Shown here in pieces: positions 1 through 7,252 of a stretch of 18,278 bases of DNA. Under the pieces are notes generated by a model, which ran no database searches, was not told the DNA's origin, and saw only the letters and a list, made by a program, of their open reading frames with translations. The DNA is taken from contig JAOUGQ010000027.1 of assembly GCA_029865515.1 (NCBI GenBank), positions 1 through 18,278 on the forward strand, in the 5' to 3' direction. This DNA comes from Nitrospirota bacterium. GTDB taxonomy: Bacteria; Nitrospirota; Nitrospiria; Nitrospirales; UBA8639. Position numbers and translations under genes: made by a program. Position 1 is the first letter of the stretch; every line of letters begins with the position of its first letter.

Positions 1-1
1 C

Positions 2-1033
2 GAAAAACTGGCTGAAGGCGGCACCTATCACCAGTTTATTCCCCATACGGATCGGCTGGATTATGTGTGCGCAATGTATAACAACTTTGCCTATTGCCGG
101 GCAGTGGAAAAACTCATGGATATCACCGTCCCTGAGCGGGCGGAATATCTTCGAACCCTGGTAGCTGAAGTACAGCGCATTATCGGCCACCTGTTCTGGC
201 TGGGAACTCAAGCGCTGGATATCGGGGCGATGACCGTCTTCTTTTATACCTTTCGTGACCGGGAAATTCTGTTGGACTGGTTTGACGAACTGTGTGGCGC
301 CAGGCTGACAACAAGCTGGTATCGCATCGGCGGCGTAGAGCGGGACTTTACGCCCTCCTTGACGGAAAAGGTCCAAAAGTTTCTGGACTACTTTCCCCCC
401 AAAATTGATGAATATGTGGTGTTTCTGGAAAAAAATCGCATCTGGCTAGCCCGGACACGTGGCGTGGCGGTGATCTCTGCGGAAGATGCCTTGAGCTTCG
501 GATTGAGCGGACCGACCTTGCGTGGATCCGGAGTCGATTACGATCTGCGGAAATATGAACCATATAGTGCCTACCCTAAATGTGAATTTAGCGTCCCTGT
601 CGGAAAAAATGGGGACACATACGATCGGTACTGGATTCGGATTGAGGAAATGCGGGAAAGCATCAAGATTATTCAGCAATGTCTGCAGCAAATGGAGCCG
701 GGGCCTATCATGGCTGAAGTTCCGAGCGTGACGTTGCCGCCTAAGGATCGGGTGTTCACCAACCTGGAGTCGATGATTCAGCAATTTAAACTCTTTTCGC
801 AAGGGTTTGATGCGCCGGCCGGCGAAATCTATTGCGGAACAGAAGCTCACAAAGGGGAGCTGGGTTTTTATATCGTCAGCACAGGGGGAGGGCGGCCCTA
901 CCGTCTAAAAATCCGGGCTCCATCTTTTATTCATATGGGCGCCTTCGATTATATGGCCAAGGGCTATATGATTGCTGATGCGGTGACCATTTTTGGTACA
1001 TACGATATTGTCATGGGGGAGTGCGATCGGTAA
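2..1033 (+). CDS. nuoD: NADH-quinone oxidoreductase subunit D (NuoD), 5'-truncated by the window edge
   Basis: This is the 49-kDa subunit of respiratory complex I, which with NuoB forms the quinone-binding site at the junction of the peripheral and membrane arms. The frame is open from base 2 and gives 343 residues. Typical NuoD has about 400, so roughly 55 N-terminal residues lie outside the window. It begins with an EKLAEGGTYHQ segment, followed by PHTDRLDY, both hallmarks of the NuoD/[NiFe]-hydrogenase large-subunit family. The end, DIVMGECDR, corresponds to the usual family C-terminus with -GEVDR. The hydrogenase C-terminal CxxC motif is absent, as expected for a complex I subunit that holds no Ni-Fe centre. 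An internal GTG at 65 is not the real start, because family-conserved sequence continues upstream of it. It heads the operon part seen here and is followed 60 nt later by nuoG. Confidence 0.95.
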   Translation, partial: EKLAEGGTYHQFIPHTDRLDYVCAMYNNFAYCRAVEKLMDITVPERAEYLRTLVAEVQRIIGHLFWLGTQALDIGAMTVFFYTFRDREILLDWFDELCGARLTTSWYRIGGVERDFTPSLTEKVQKFLDYFPPKIDEYVVFLEKNRIWLARTRGVAVISAEDALSFGLSGPTLRGSGVDYDLRKYEPYSAYPKCEFSVPVGKNGDTYDRYWIRIEEMRESIKIIQQCLQQMEPGPIMAEVPSVTLPPKDRVFTNLESMIQQFKLFSQGFDAPAGEIYCGTEAHKGELGFYIVSTGGGRPYRLKIRAPSFIHMGAFDYMAKGYMIADAVTIFGTYDIVMGECDR

Positions 1034-1080
1034 GGTTGTCGCACCTTACTGTCTGAATCTGATGTTGCGGGATATGTTGA

Positions 1081-1087
1081 GGAGAGG
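1081..1087 (+). promoter_or_regulatory. Ribosome binding site of nuoG
   Basis: GGAGAGG lies 6 nt before the ATG at 1094. It is the clearest Shine-Dalgarno sequence in the nuo region and fixes the nuoG start after the 60-nt gap from nuoD. Confidence 0.75.
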
Positions 1088-1093
1088 ACTCGA

Positions 1094-3784
1094 ATGGGAT
1101 TAAAACCCGTCACCACACCTGATGTGGAAGCGGCGACGATTGAACTCACCTTGGATGGTCAAACCGTCCAGGCCAAGGAAGGAGTCTCCCTCTATGATGT
1201 CATCTCCAGCACGGGGAAAATCGTGCCCGCGATGTGCTATCACTATACCTTTGACCCCTTCGGCTCCTGTGGAATGTGCCTGGTCCTTCAAGAGGGGAAA
1301 AAAGCACCGGTCCGGTCATGTACGGCGAAGGCCGCAGCCGGGATGGTCATCCAGACCGAGGGAGAAGAACTGTTTCTCGCCAGGAAAAAAGCCGTCGAGA
1401 AGCATCTCTCCGTCCATCCTCTGGACTGTCCGGTGTGTGATGCCGATGGTCACTGCGAACTGCAGGACATGGCCTTTCAACATGGGGTCACTAATTTAGC
1501 CAACGCGAAACAAAAAAATATTCCAGAAGATACGCGAAGCCTGGTTCTTGATTTCAACATGAATCGCTGCATCGCCTGCGGAGAATGCATCAATATCTGC
1601 AAAGACGTGCTGCGAATCGATGCCCTGCAATTCATGAAAAAGGGCGGCTTCACCCAGGTGGTGGCGAAAGGGGACCAAGCGCTGGATTGTGAATTCTGTG
1701 GCGATTGTTTAGCCGTATGCCCGGTTGGGGCCATTACGAATAAATTCTCGAAATACGCCTACAAACCCTGGCAGCTCAAAAAGACGACGACGACGTGCAA
1801 CTACTGCGGCGACGGTTGCCAAATCTATGTGGAAACCAAAGATACGGAAGTGGTTCGCGTCACCTCCCCTCTTTCCTGGAAGAACAAATGGGGAGACCGC
1901 ACGGATACGGTGAATGGGCATGACGGTATTTGTGTGCGTGGCCGCTTTGGGTTTCAGTTCATTGATAGTCCAACCCGCCTGAAAACTCCGTTGGTCCGAA
2001 CCGACTCCGGATTGCAACCATCTCCATGGATTGATGCCTTGGATATGGCTGCAGGTCGCTTGGCTTACATCAAAGCGCAATACGGCGCTCAAGCGATTGC
2101 CGGGCTCATTACAGCGCGTTGCACGAACGAAGATCTTTATGTTTTTCAAAAATTTATGCGTTCGGTCATTGGGACCAATCATCTCGACAGCAGTGCCAGA
2201 TACGGGCATCTGAATTTTGTCCGGGCCATGGAGCATGCCTTGGGCCTTCATCGCATGATGAATACCTCGGAAGAGATCAATAAAGCGAAGGCTGTGCTCA
2301 TCATCGGGGCCAACATTACCGAGACCAATCCCGTCGCAAGCTTGCGGGTGAAATCGGCCATGGGATTATATAAGGCCCAAACCATTGTTGTGGATTCCAT
2401 GCAAACGAACATGGCCAAGTTGGCCTCGCATCCCACCATGGTCAATCCTGGAACTGAAGGTCTCTATATTCAAGCTCTGGTGAAATCGGTTGTCGAGCAG
2501 GATTTGGTTGACGAAGAAGTCACGTCGGCATTTCCTGAGGCATTGGCCGCGTTAAAACAGGCCGCAGGATCCATCTCTCTAGAGGAAGTGGCCGATCAGA
2601 CCGGAGTGGATCTGGAACACATCCACGAGACAGCCAGAATTTTTGCGGAAGCCTCCCGTTCTATCATCATTTGTGGGGAAGGCGTTCTCCGCCATACCGG
2701 AGGCTACCGGCATATGTTGCAACTTATCGACCTGGCCTGGGTAACAGGAAAGCTCAGTCGAAAGGGATGCGGCATTAACACCTATACAGAAGAAGCCAAC
2801 GAGCAAGGGGCAGTCGACATGGGCGTTGCACCGGAATTCCTGCCTGGTCCGGCTGCGTTCACCGATTCCCAAGCCCGGGAGGCATTTGGCCAGGCCTGGG
2901 GCAGTCATCTTCCAGATTCTGCCCACGGGGCGAATCTCATGGAAATCCTCGATCGCTGTCGGACAGGGGAAATTAGGGCCTTATATTTGGTAGGCGAAAA
3001 TCCACTTGAGACGCTCCCCGCTTCCTATGATGTCAAAGGCGCTTTGGCTAACCTGGAAGTTCTCATTTGCCAGGACCCCTTCTTAACGGAAACTGCCCAA
3101 ATGGCTCACGTCGTGTTTCCTGCCTCAACGTTTGCAGAAAAGGATGGGACCGTGACGAACCAGGAAGGAAAAGTCCAATTTCTCAGGCCTGCCCTGGATT
3201 CTCTAGGTGAAAGCACCTTGGATTGGCACATTATGGTCGGGATGGCCAACGGATTGGGCTCACCCATGGAATATGAAACCACCCGGGATGTTCAAAATGA
3301 AATCCGGAAAGTCCTTCCCGGTTATTACAATCTGGGAAAGGTCCCCCGCGTGGCCCCCAATCTTTCTGATTATTTCTCAAAAGTCTTTCCCGGGGAAGTT
3401 GCCTCACGCTATTCCCTTGCCCGGAAGAGCGCGACACAACGGCCGTATGGCTTACGCATGATTCAATTGATTTACCATTCGGGAAAACTTTCTACAGAAG
3501 CATCCGGCCTGATGGAAATTTCACCCAATACGAAACGTCTCCGGATGAATGCCGAGGACCTGAAAAATCTGGGTCTCAGTGCTGATGATCAGGTTCGTAT
3601 CACCTCTGACCAGGGAACAGTGGAGATGGGGGTGGAAGAGGATATGTCGTTGATGCCAGGGACTTGTGCGGTTCCTGAACATTTCAATGATCCTCCTGTG
3701 AAAGATCTGATGTCCATTCAGGTGGATCCTGTCACAGGTGTTCCCTGTTTCAAATTGACCCATGTCTCCATTGAAAAGGTTTAA
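1094..3784 (+). CDS. nuoG: NADH-quinone oxidoreductase subunit G (NuoG), Fe-S-rich, formate-dehydrogenase-like
   Basis: This is the large iron-sulfur subunit of the complex I peripheral arm (896 aa). An N-terminal plant-type [2Fe-2S] domain has C48, C59, C62 and C76. The His-Cys cluster site (N5 type) is H108, C112, C115, C121. A two-cluster ferredoxin module follows, C159/162/165/169 and C199/202/205/209. The N7-type site is C235, C238, C242, C280. Residues about 245-780 form a molybdopterin oxidoreductase-like body, including FAEKDGTVTNQEGKVQ near 680, and about 785-896 a dinucleotide-binding-like C-terminal domain. Classical NuoG (E. coli, Thermus) keeps only four of the eight cysteines in the ferredoxin module, so this protein resembles NAD-linked formate dehydrogenases and [FeFe]-hydrogenases there. 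The catalytic Cys/Sec position of formate dehydrogenases appears to be Gly371 (SARYGH), so formate oxidation is unlikely. It sits between nuoD and nuoI in the operon. Confidence 0.92.
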   Translation: MGLKPVTTPDVEAATIELTLDGQTVQAKEGVSLYDVISSTGKIVPAMCYHYTFDPFGSCGMCLVLQEGKKAPVRSCTAKAAAGMVIQTEGEELFLARKKAVEKHLSVHPLDCPVCDADGHCELQDMAFQHGVTNLANAKQKNIPEDTRSLVLDFNMNRCIACGECINICKDVLRIDALQFMKKGGFTQVVAKGDQALDCEFCGDCLAVCPVGAITNKFSKYAYKPWQLKKTTTTCNYCGDGCQIYVETKDTEVVRVTSPLSWKNKWGDRTDTVNGHDGICVRGRFGFQFIDSPTRLKTPLVRTDSGLQPSPWIDALDMAAGRLAYIKAQYGAQAIAGLITARCTNEDLYVFQKFMRSVIGTNHLDSSARYGHLNFVRAMEHALGLHRMMNTSEEINKAKAVLIIGANITETNPVASLRVKSAMGLYKAQTIVVDSMQTNMAKLASHPTMVNPGTEGLYIQALVKSVVEQDLVDEEVTSAFPEALAALKQAAGSISLEEVADQTGVDLEHIHETARIFAEASRSIIICGEGVLRHTGGYRHMLQLIDLAWVTGKLSRKGCGINTYTEEANEQGAVDMGVAPEFLPGPAAFTDSQAREAFGQAWGSHLPDSAHGANLMEILDRCRTGEIRALYLVGENPLETLPASYDVKGALANLEVLICQDPFLTETAQMAHVVFPASTFAEKDGTVTNQEGKVQFLRPALDSLGESTLDWHIMVGMANGLGSPMEYETTRDVQNEIRKVLPGYYNLGKVPRVAPNLSDYFSKVFPGEVASRYSLARKSATQRPYGLRMIQLIYHSGKLSTEASGLMEISPNTKRLRMNAEDLKNLGLSADDQVRITSDQGTVEMGVEEDMSLMPGTCAVPEHFNDPPVKDLMSIQVDPVTGVPCFKLTHVSIEKV

Positions 3785-3808
3785 AACGGGAAGACCAGTC
3801 ACCTGACC

Positions 3809-4381
3809 ATGAGTAACGCCTCTGCGACAAAAAAGTTTTTTAACGCCGTGCTCTTCCGGGAAATCTGGGATGCCATGAAGGTGACGTTTAAGCATATGCT
3901 GCATCGTCCCATCACCTTCCAGTACCCACGGGAGAAACGGACGATTCCCGATGCCCATCGCGGTGCACTCTGTCTGTTACGGTATGATGACGGGAAGGAA
4001 CGCTGCGTGGGTTGTGATTTGTGTGAAGCCGCCTGCCCTTCCCGCTGCATTAAGGTCATCAGCGAGGAAGACAAAACGCTTCCACTCCAACGCTATGCCA
4101 CCGAGTTTTATATCGATATTACCAAGTGCGTGTTTTGCGGATACTGCGTTGAAGCTTGCCCGGTCAATGCCTTAGCGATGACCAAGGTGTATGAATTTTC
4201 CACCCATGATAAGCGGACCCTCCTCTTTGACAAGGCGCGACTGTACCAAATTGGAGAGCGCCATATGGGTGATGCCAAAAAGTATCTCTATGCCCATAAC
4301 CAAGAGAAGGAAGGGGAGGAAGGCCGCGCTTACCGCTACCATTTTCCTGTCTCGATAAAAAGTAGCACCCAGGATCCGTAA
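3809..4381 (+). CDS. nuoI: NADH-quinone oxidoreductase subunit I (NuoI), 8Fe-8S ferredoxin-like
   Basis: This complex I subunit passes electrons from the peripheral arm to NuoB through two [4Fe-4S] clusters (N6a and N6b). The protein has 190 aa. Two ferredoxin motifs are plain: C66, C69, C72, C76 followed by P, and C107, C110, C113, C117 followed by P. An N-terminal amphipathic segment (about residues 8-35) precedes HRPITFQYP, the usual membrane-contact region of NuoI. It starts 24 nt after nuoG, and the only SD-like sequence (GGGAAG) is rather distant. In most nuo operons nuoH lies between nuoG and nuoI, but here there is no room for it. The C-terminal tail after about residue 150 is charged and poorly conserved in the family. 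Confidence 0.95.
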   Translation: MSNASATKKFFNAVLFREIWDAMKVTFKHMLHRPITFQYPREKRTIPDAHRGALCLLRYDDGKERCVGCDLCEAACPSRCIKVISEEDKTLPLQRYATEFYIDITKCVFCGYCVEACPVNALAMTKVYEFSTHDKRTLLFDKARLYQIGERHMGDAKKYLYAHNQEKEGEEGRAYRYHFPVSIKSSTQDP

Positions 4382-4389
4382 TCTCCATT

Positions 4390-4929
4390 ATGATGTGGCT
4401 CCTTTTTGCATATTTTGCCACGGTGAGTATCGTGGCCGGGGTTTTGACTGTGGGCTTGCGAAATGCCGTGCATTGCGCCCTGGCCCTGCTCACGCTCCTT
4501 CTCCACGTGGCCGGCCTGTTTGTCCTGCTGAATGCGGAATTTCTTTTTGCCGTGCAAATTATTGTCTATGCCGGAGCCATTCTGATTTTGTATCTCTTTG
4601 TGTTGATGTTGATGAACCTCAAAACAGAAGAACAGCATCTCCATAAAAAATATGCCTTTCTATTGTTCGCCGGAACAGCCATTTTTGGAGAACTGCTTAT
4701 TCTCCTGTTGCAGTCTCCTTATGGCGGTAGGGTCGGAACGGCTACGCCAGAGGTGATCCTACAAACGGGGCCCAGTCACGCCATTGGGATCACCATGTTT
4801 AGCGATTATTTATTACTCTTTGAGGTGATTGGGATTTTCCTGTTAGGGGCAGTGATTGGAGCGATTGTCCTGGCCAAAACACCCGCCAAGGCTGCCCCGC
4901 AAGAACCATCCCACTCCCCCACGCCTTAA
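4390..4929 (+). CDS. nuoJ: NADH-quinone oxidoreductase subunit J (NuoJ)
   Basis: Membrane-arm subunit of complex I (179 aa) with about five hydrophobic helices. Helix 3 carries the diagnostic VQIIVYAGAILILYLFV stretch, which in known structures forms a pi-bulge helix near the E-channel that links quinone chemistry to proton pumping. The N-terminal GLRNAVHCALALL and FVLLNAEFLFAVQ also fit NuoJ. The tail is Pro/Ser-rich (about residues 166-179) and probably disordered. It starts 8 nt after nuoI. ATG codons at 4390 and 4393 are adjacent and no strong ribosome binding site separates them, so the start is uncertain by one residue. Confidence 0.93.
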   Translation: MMWLLFAYFATVSIVAGVLTVGLRNAVHCALALLTLLLHVAGLFVLLNAEFLFAVQIIVYAGAILILYLFVLMLMNLKTEEQHLHKKYAFLLFAGTAIFGELLILLLQSPYGGRVGTATPEVILQTGPSHAIGITMFSDYLLLFEVIGIFLLGAVIGAIVLAKTPAKAAPQEPSHSPTP

Positions 4930-4941
4930 GGCCGGTTAACG

Positions 4942-5244
4942 ATGATTCCTCTCTCTGCCTATGTGGCACTCAGCGCGATTTTATTTATGACCGGACTGGT
5001 CGGAGTCCTGATCCGGCGGAATTTCATTGTCGTCCTCATGTCCGTGGAAATTATGTTGAACGCCGCCAATATCAATTTGGTGGCCTTTTCTCATTACCTC
5101 TATTCCATGGCAGGGCAAATGGCAGCTCTCTTTATTATTGCCGTTGCAGCAGCGGAAGCCGCTGTCGGGTTAGCGATTATCATTGTAGTCTTTCGGGGCA
5201 AAATGGCCACGAACGTCGATCAAATTAATATCTTGAAGTGGTAA
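4942..5244 (+). CDS. nuoK: NADH-quinone oxidoreductase subunit K (NuoK)
   Basis: Small three-helix membrane subunit of complex I (100 aa, the normal family length). The two buried glutamates essential for proton translocation are present: one in helix 2 (LMSVEIMLNAANINL) and one in helix 3 (AAAEAAVGLAI). The family's short C-terminal loop ends with DQINILKW. It lies 12 nt after nuoJ with AAGG as a modest ribosome binding site, and its stop codon is followed one base later by the GTG of nuoL, so the two are probably translationally coupled. Confidence 0.96.
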   Translation: MIPLSAYVALSAILFMTGLVGVLIRRNFIVVLMSVEIMLNAANINLVAFSHYLYSMAGQMAALFIIAVAAAEAAVGLAIIIVVFRGKMATNVDQINILKW

Positions 5245-5245
5245 C

Positions 5246-7243
5246 GTGTTTGACCTGCTTGTTCTGCTAATCCCTGTTTTTCCACTGCTGGCCGTGCTGG
5301 CCAACGGCCTTGTGGGCTCTCGCTACTCGCCGGATGTGGCGGGACGTCTGGCTTTCGGTTCTGTGGGTCTATCCTTCCTGTGCGTGCTCGGAGTTTTCAT
5401 TTCGATTCTCGGAAATCCTGAACCCCGCGAGGTCATCGCGTACTCCTGGATTTTCGGGGGCACTCTCTCCATCAATCTTGCCTTTCTCATCGATCCGCTG
5501 ACCGTCATCATGTTGTTAGTGGTGACCGGCGTAGGTTTCCTGATTCACGTCTATTCCGTGGGCTATATGCATGGAGAAGAGGGATTTACCCGGTTCTTTA
5601 CCTATATGAATCTCTTCATGGTTTCCATGCTCTTGCTCGTCATGGGAAACAACTATGTGGTGTTGTTCATCGGATGGGAGGGGGTGGGCCTCTGCTCCTA
5701 CCTGTTGATCGGGTACTACTATGAAAAAGTGTCAGCGGGCAAGGCAGCCACAAAAGCGTTTGTCGTCAATCGGATTGGCGACGCCGGATTCCTGCTGGCT
5801 ATCTTCCTGATCTTTTCCCATTTCGGCACACTCGATTATACGGCGGTCATGGCCAAGGCCTCGACCCTTTCAACTGAAATGGCCACCGCCATCTCTCTCT
5901 GTTTGTTAGTCGGCGCCATCGGCAAATCCGCACAATTGCCCTTGTATACCTGGTTGCCGGATGCGATGGAAGGCCCGACCCCCGTTAGCGCGCTGATCCA
6001 TGCTGCCACCATGGTCACAGCCGGCGTCTATATGGTGGTCAGAAATCATGTGTTGTTTGACATGGCACCGATGGCCTTAGCCACCGTGGGCATTATCGGA
6101 GGCATCACCGCCCTGTTTGCAGCCACCATTGGACTGGTCCAAAACGATATTAAACGAGTGCTGGCCTATTCCACCGTCAGCCAGTTGGGCTATATGTTTT
6201 TGGCCTGCGGGGTTGGAGCGTATACTGCCGCGATCTTTCACCTGATGACCCATGCATTTTTCAAGGCCCTCCTCTTCTTATCGGCCGGCTCGGTCATTCA
6301 TGCCCTGAGTGGTGAACAGGACATCAGAAAGATGGGCGGACTGCACAACAAGATCCCGATCACCCACAAGGTGTTTCTGATCGGCACGCTCGCCATTGCC
6401 GGCATTCCTCCTCTGGCGGGCTTTTGGAGTAAAGATGAAATTATGGCCCATGCCTTTGTGCATGGCTATTATCACTTGTATCTCCTGGCGGCTGTCGGAG
6501 CATTCCTGACCAGTTTTTATATGTTCAGGCTCACGTATCTCACCTTCTATGGGTCCTCTCGAGTCGATCCCCATGTGGCCCACCATATCCATGAATCCCC
6601 ATCCGTGATGACCACTCCGCTCGTGGTTTTGGCGGGGTTAGCCCTTTTCGGAGGATTCCTTGGCGTACCACCGGAACATGGCTGGTTCCATGGATTTTTA
6701 CATGAGGTGGCGGCTCCACTTGGTGCCGAGGCTCATGAAGTGGGGTGGGGAGTGCTCTTTGGCCTGATGAGTGTGGCCGTGGCTATCGCATTAGGCGGGT
6801 GGGGTTTAGCCCATTACATGTATGCCATCCGTCCTCAGATGGCCAACGAATGGGCGGCAAAATCTCCACAAGTCTATACCACCATCCTGAATAAATATTA
6901 TGTTGACGAGTTCTATGACTGCTTGATTGTGGAACCCTGTAAGAAGCTGGGGATGCTATGGGATTGGTTTGATCGACATATTCTGGACCGGTTTGTCGTG
7001 GGTATCGGTCGAGGTACGGATATCAGTGCAGGTGCGATAACCTGGGTGGAAAAATATGTGATCTACGCCGGACTGAATGTGGTGGGATATTCCAATCACC
7101 TCCTCTCCTGGTCGTGGCGGAAACTGCAAAGTGGCATGGTCCATCATTATGCCGCCATTATTGTCATCGGACTGGCTCTGCTCATTCATCTGGTCCTGGT
7201 ATGGTTTGTCGGCTCTTCTGCGGCCGATATGTCCATCCGTTAA
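5246..7243 (+). CDS. nuoL: NADH-quinone oxidoreductase subunit L (NuoL) with extended lateral helix
   Basis: Distal proton-pumping antiporter-like subunit of complex I (665 aa; E. coli NuoL has about 613). The pumping residues are visible: E145 in FIGWEGVGLCSY (TM5), K227 in AIGKSAQLPLYTWLPDA (TM7), K340 in HLMTHAFFKALLFL, and K396 in GFWSKDEI (TM12). The C-terminal part forms the long amphipathic helix HL (about residues 545-635) and a final membrane anchor (about 633-656). Between DRFVVGIG (from 581) and RKLQSG (from 625) there are about 26 residues more than in ordinary NuoL, including ITWVEKYVIYAGL. Such insertions accompany an extra pump subunit in 2M complexes. Translation starts at GTG one base after nuoK. 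The YVDEFYD motif before the helix is typical of NuoL and excludes an Mrp antiporter. Confidence 0.95.
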   Translation: MFDLLVLLIPVFPLLAVLANGLVGSRYSPDVAGRLAFGSVGLSFLCVLGVFISILGNPEPREVIAYSWIFGGTLSINLAFLIDPLTVIMLLVVTGVGFLIHVYSVGYMHGEEGFTRFFTYMNLFMVSMLLLVMGNNYVVLFIGWEGVGLCSYLLIGYYYEKVSAGKAATKAFVVNRIGDAGFLLAIFLIFSHFGTLDYTAVMAKASTLSTEMATAISLCLLVGAIGKSAQLPLYTWLPDAMEGPTPVSALIHAATMVTAGVYMVVRNHVLFDMAPMALATVGIIGGITALFAATIGLVQNDIKRVLAYSTVSQLGYMFLACGVGAYTAAIFHLMTHAFFKALLFLSAGSVIHALSGEQDIRKMGGLHNKIPITHKVFLIGTLAIAGIPPLAGFWSKDEIMAHAFVHGYYHLYLLAAVGAFLTSFYMFRLTYLTFYGSSRVDPHVAHHIHESPSVMTTPLVVLAGLALFGGFLGVPPEHGWFHGFLHEVAAPLGAEAHEVGWGVLFGLMSVAVAIALGGWGLAHYMYAIRPQMANEWAAKSPQVYTTILNKYYVDEFYDCLIVEPCKKLGMLWDWFDRHILDRFVVGIGRGTDISAGAITWVEKYVIYAGLNVVGYSNHLLSWSWRKLQSGMVHHYAAIIVIGLALLIHLVLVWFVGSSAADMSIR

Positions 7244-7252
7244 CCGAGTGTC

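Noticed and set aside
1709..2251. 180-aa open frame on the minus strand inside nuoG, and similar antisense frames throughout the nuo genes
   Set aside because: Antisense to a gene with clear family motifs; no recognisable domains and no ribosome binding sites. Shadow frames of the coding strand.
1094..3784. Annotation as NAD-dependent formate dehydrogenase alpha subunit
   Set aside because: The domain order fits, but the catalytic Cys/Sec position appears to be Gly and the gene lies between nuoD and nuoI, so NuoG is the better call.
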